Source of the DNA: Spodoptera frugiperda | Lineage: Eukaryota; Arthropoda; Insecta; Lepidoptera; Noctuidae | Assembly: GCF_023101765.2 (NCBI RefSeq) | Contig: NC_064226.1 | Span: 1,790,001-1,854,000 of the forward strand | Direction of reading: 5' to 3' | DNA length: 64,000 nucleotides | Part shown: piece after piece, positions 24,401 to 30,400 of the stretch | Numbering within the stretch: the first letter of the stretch is position 1 | How the letters are laid out: each line of letters starts with the position of its first letter | Notes under the pieces: model-generated | What the model was told of the DNA's origin: nothing | The model's database searches: none | The model's input: the letters and a program-made list of their open reading frames with translations, nothing else | Made by a program: the position numbers and the translations under genes

Positions 24401-27400
24401 TCTGGCACTACCCTCTGTAAAGGAGAGGAGGAAAAGCTATAGGACGTTGCTAAGCTAAGGAGATTTAACATTATAATGTAATTTTGAGTCAAGACATTAA
24501 GAAAACTGATTTATTTATACTATACGATATACGTTTATGGTGTCAGAATAACAAATGATTAGTGCCAATAGTATTACGAGTAATATAAACTGTATAGATA
24601 AAGAATCAATCTGATAAATTGGTAGATATCTGACTCATTACATCATGACGCTGGCTGGTACAGATAATGGAGTCTCCGTTACCATTTAAGGAAATAAAAA
24701 ATCGCTTTGATTCTATTTTTTGTTTGGCTATACACATTGTAAATCGACCTATGGAGAGAGTCTTGCTCGACTAGTTTTTTTGTGGATCATACTCATGAGC
24801 AGTAGGTAAACGCGGAGATTTAGCCGATTATCTCTTTTCAAAACTCGATGTGCAGTATTTATCGCTAAGTACTGCTGTACTAGGTTTAAGTCACTTATCT
24901 ATTTACGGCGTATTCCAATAACCTACCTATCGGTAGATTTGCCTACCAGCGGTAGAATTTTGACATAAGCTCCATACAAAATGTATTGGAATGCGCCGTT
25001 AGTTCAATTCGAGTACAAATAAAATTCTCACCTGAGGAAACCCAGGCCTCGGCGACCGGGTGGGCTTCTGCGAGCCAACGCCGTACCTTCTCGGCGAGCC
25101 CTCGTACTCAGCGATGGGCAGTTCACCAATGACCCTGGTCACCCTCGACTTGTCTTCATCACCAGACAGCCACGCGGCAGACGGACTCGCGTCACTCAAC
25201 CGGACCTCATCCCGCGACGGACTCGATTCACTCCCATCACTAATCTCACTTTTATTGTTCAACACATCACTATCACCGTTTTTAATATTGTCTAAAGTTC
25301 TCTTTACACTTATATCAATCTCATCGTCACTAGCTTCTGGTTCCGTCCTCAAACCTAGAGACACAGAATTCAATATCACTGAAAATAAAAGAAAGAGAAA
25401 AAAAAGTTGTATGAATAACAATGGTCATTGGATAGGATGGTTTAAGGTTTTTCGATAGTCTGTTGTAAACTTTTGGTAACTTGCGTTCCTTTTTGTTAAT
25501 CATACAAATTGAATGATTTGAAACACACACGAATGACACAGAAAATGTACTCACATTTAGCAGTGCAATAATATTGTTGACGTTACCTTAAAGAGAGACA
25601 TTAAAAATAATAAAGCAATAAGTAATTACCTACACGCAACAAAATACAATTAATTTCACTTTTACAAATTTCAAATATTATATTTTTGAATAAAGCAAAC
25701 AAATGCTTTATTCAAAGATATAATATTTTTTTAAACAAACAAATAAATAACAGTTCAATAATTTAGTGTTCTTTTTTTTAATATATTCGAATTTCAAACA
25801 TATCCAGCCAGTCATTCGAAACATGGGAAACGTCAAAATATTATTATTTTGTGCCTGCACTTAAGTATTTGTGTGTTTAAACACACAAATACTGACAAAT
25901 ATTGCACAGACACCGCAAAACATTTGAGTGTTAACAAAAGTTTACAACATTAAAAATTATTCACAAACAGGTGTTAGAACTCAGAAGGGTGAAAGCAAGA
26001 GCAAAGATAAATTAAAAGCAAAAGTGAATAGTGATCGAAATACAAAAAAAAAAAAAACAATATGTAGTAGACAGACACATGTAAACACAAATCAGCTGAA
26101 TTTTGAAAGCAATTTTAAATTTATTATTGATTCGATTTTTAAAGCCAATTAATCTAATTCTATTTTAATAACAACAAAAAGTAAATGCAGACTTTTTAGT
26201 ACCATTTTAAGGATATTTTTTTAAATAGTATTCCATTAACGATAATTTATCACTATGAAAATTAAGGGCTAGCTATTAGCTAAACCTATTAACAGTTTAG
26301 CCACAGAATACTAGTTTAGTTGCGTCATTGTAGTATATTGTATTAATTTTGAATCCCCCAATGGGGCTGACGATTTTCTAAAATATTTTTCAATTATTGA
26401 ATAAACATTAATAGCAACAGTTCAATTTTTATCAAGTTGTACAAAAATTGGCTATTTATTAAACACAACAATAACTAAACAAAAGCTAACCACCAAAAAG
26501 CCTGCATTCACCTTTACATACTAAAACAAAAAAAAAACAAACAAACAAAAACAATTACCTTTCCAGTCATCACTGTCATCAAAGACGACGACCTCCCCGT
26601 CAGCCACGACAGCAATGGGGCTGCTTTTAGTGCTGACGTCAGTCGTCTTATGGGGGTCCAGGATTGGAGAACTATTCTTCGGGATCCCCATCGCACTCTG
26701 TTCTAGTATGACGTCACGATCCCCGTTCGTATACGTCGGTGATGTGTGTCGGGATATCATTTTCTTAGGCTCATTGTTTATTCTGTGTAGGGATATCTGT
26801 AATGGAAATTGTTTTTTGTTTTAGTAAGACGTGTTTTTTTTATTGTTGTTGTGTAGGGGTCTTATACTCAACCCCCTATTACATGGGACTTATAACATAA
26901 GTGGTGAAAAGTGGGTGTATATTCTATAGCGGCATTACCCCTGTAATTTTCACCTCTGCCTACCCCCTTGGGGATATAAGGCGAGACCTTGCATGGTATC
27001 TTATAGGTAGTTTGTGTAATTTAAACCAAAATATTGATTGGTATACGGATTGTTTTGTAAAGATAAATCGATGTTTCAGATGCGAAAAATTTGAGTTATA
27101 CTTTATCAGTGTGAAAAGTTGAGGTTATTCTTGATTTTGAATAGACTTTCTACTAAGTTATACCGTTACCTAAACCATTAATGTACCTAGAGGTTTTTGG
27201 GCACAATACAACAGCTTCAGTTTTAAAATTATTTAGACTTTAATCAAACAAATTGCATGGTTAAACGGTACGCACATATTGTCATAAAAATCTATCGTTA
27301 ATATCAAAAGTATAGTAAAGAACATTCATGCATTATAAATCCTTAACAGTTTTGAATTTCCTTTACGTATCACAAGAACACTTCTAACACATACCATAAA

Positions 27401-30400
27401 CATATTAAACGCCAATTGCAAAGGCGTTAACATATCGAGGATCATTTTGAGCAATTCCTTCACCTAACCTCACCACTTTTAAAAAATCAAACTGTCACTT
27501 CACATTTGTAAAAAAACCCAGACAGCAATGTCGAGATAAACAGTTTTCTCGATAGAAAGGCTTGTATTGATGTGACATTTATCCACAGTACTTATCTCTG
27601 TGATAGTTTCATATATCTATTTTATTTATGAGATAAAAATCAAGATATATATATGGTGAGATGTGATAACGTGTGATATCTCAATTGGCCATATAAATCT
27701 AATATAGAGTGGGTTAGGGTTTCAGAGTAATGGGACAGTATATATATAGCTAGAAAACATTAGAAAAATGTAATAATGAAGAATAATTCAGCAGAGCAGG
27801 TGATCATTTGATGGGCGGTGGGTGCTCTTAAAACAATCGATGATCACAATCGATTGTTTTTATGTGAAACCTATCGAGTTTTCACGGTAGATACCTATTC
27901 CTTGTTTCTTTCATAAAAACTTTATCCTTTGACAATATTAATTACAAAAAATAATATTATAGAATTTGGAGAATTTCTTTGATATTGATTTTCAATCAAT
28001 GTATTTACATTGGTTAATGGATAATGGAACCTCAATTCTAGGTACCTAAGCATTAAAAACTGGTATATTTAAAACAAGAGAATATACTACTCATAAAACG
28101 CAGTCTATCTTCCTAGGCCCGGATTTAACACACGCTCAGTAAACCCTTTTTGAAATGTCGCCATGTCGCCATGTCGCCAGTGTCGGCGCCAACAAGCCGG
28201 CAAGCGACTCGTGTGAAAGGGCAATTTGTACTTATTTCTTTAAAGCTTCAGCCCCTTGACTCAAAAGCGGTGCAATGACGTCACACCACAGGGCATGCAA
28301 AGCGGATTAAAACCGCAGACGCGATATTTTTCTCCTTAAACTACTTTTTTCTTGAGTACGTAGTGTTGGGGGTTAATTATTGTGGTTTTGTTATTTTGGA
28401 CATAATAATGTATCCTAAAAACACACTTTCAGTACTAAAAAATGCTTGTATAAGGTATGAAAACATTTCAAATTTAGTAAAAAATCCAACCATACCCAAA
28501 GGAAAGGCATGCAAAAAAACTACAATACCGAACTTACTGCAAATAGATTTATAATACTGATCATTACCTCAACATACAAATTCATTTCAATACCTACGTG
28601 TTGTACATACCTAAAAGGTGCAGAAAACATCCCTAAATTTATCATCATTACCTAAACACGTAGCAGCATGCGGAACATTCGGCAAAGAAAAAATACGAAA
28701 ATAAGGTTTCTAATTAAGAATTCTACCTCATTACTAAGATTATCGGCTGCGTAGTCGACGGTGTCCTTGCTGAGGGAGCGGACTTTGTTCCTGAGGTTGT
28801 GTTTGTGCGTGTTGTTGTGTCGCAGCTTGCGCACCGCCTTCGTCCGGCTCTGGGAGTACAGCTCGCGACCTCCTGCGATTTCTATGATCCTGGTAACGAG
28901 AAAAGAATATATATAGTAAGACATCATTATTTTTACAAGCGAAAGTCTCCAGAAAAATATCAACACTTTGAGAAAGCAAAAAGACTGCACGGTTGGCGCG
29001 GGTTGACCGACTGCCAAGTAACATTTAGCGGATTCGATTCCCGCATGAAACAACTCTTTGTGTGATCCACAAATTGTTGTTTCGGGTCTGGGTGTCATGT
29101 GTATGTGAACTTGTTTGTTTGTAAACGCACCCACGGCACAGGAGCAAATTATAATGTGGGGCAACGTTCGTTAAACAAATCATCAGTAAATTTATTTTGT
29201 TTCAATTCAAGAGCCATATAATTAAATACTGTTACTAAACCTCGTTTAAAACTAGAGTCTATAAACTATCACATTTTATTATTATCTTACCCATCCTTGA
29301 AATTAATCTTGGACTATACTAACAAGTTAAGATCGGTTGAATTTCTGTGGTATTACCTAAAGGGAGTGGTGTTAACCCTAGATAGATATTGGACATTCTG
29401 AGTCATCAAGTCACAAAGTACCTTATGTATGTAAGGATAAAGTTCATATCTATAATTAGTAACACCACTTTTCATCTTGGCCTAAATATCTCAAATAAAC
29501 CTTTTAGAACTATTCAAAGCCTTAGCTCAAATCCTTTGTCTTCGCAAAGGATTTCTTAGTAGCACATTGTCACACACACCTACGTGACAAATACTTGCTG
29601 TCTTACTTCTATAAATAAATCCTTCACGTAAGCATTACGTGGGAAAAAGGCATCTTATAGGCTTATTTATAGCAAACATTTTAATGGGGGTCTTAGAGAG
29701 ACACTCACTTTGTCGACCGGTAATGTATCCCTAATTCTCAATACTATTTTTATGCCAAAAACGTACCCTTAGTATATGCTGGTTGGTTTATTCTAGCCGG
29801 CCAATCAGAGCGCCGAACAAGCTTTCGTTTCGATTACTTTAAACGTCAAGCCAACTTGTGCTTAAAGGTACAGGCTTAACTGCAATAGTGGATAATCATA
29901 AAATCTTTTGAGGGAAGCAAATCATCTAATGAGTTCTTCCACCCTGGGTGAGGCGAGGAGTGTCAGACTGTTACTGACTAAAATCACCCCTTACCAACTA
30001 TTGCTCTTCGAGCCCCGGCAACTAATTTATAAAGACTTGAGATCGGTCTCCTGCTTAGCAAATAAATATCTTCGATTTTTTAAGTCGAATAAAATTAACA
30101 TAAGGCAAAAATCGAGGTCAGTTATATTATATAATATATTGGATTAGTCCATTAGTACCTAGGACTAATAACATAAGTGGCGAATAGTTATTAGTTCCTA
30201 TCTGTAGGTTTCCCTACTCCTACTTAGAATATTAGACATGACGTCACATAGATGAGCTATTACCTAGAATCCCTAAGTTTATAGGTGCCTCCTTTAGAGT
30301 TGAGTATGACAAGCTGGCTCTCGTTGCCTCGCTCCTCGTCAGACGAGGCGTTGTTCACATTGTTGGTGTCGCGATCGCGACCCTCCAAGCTGGAGGTCAA

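Noticed and set aside
25060..25458. 132-codon plus-strand frame
   Set aside because: Antisense shadow of X11L exon 5; no motif and no splice logic.
28799..29065. 88-codon plus-strand frame
   Set aside because: Runs through antisense of exon 3 and then into a SINE.
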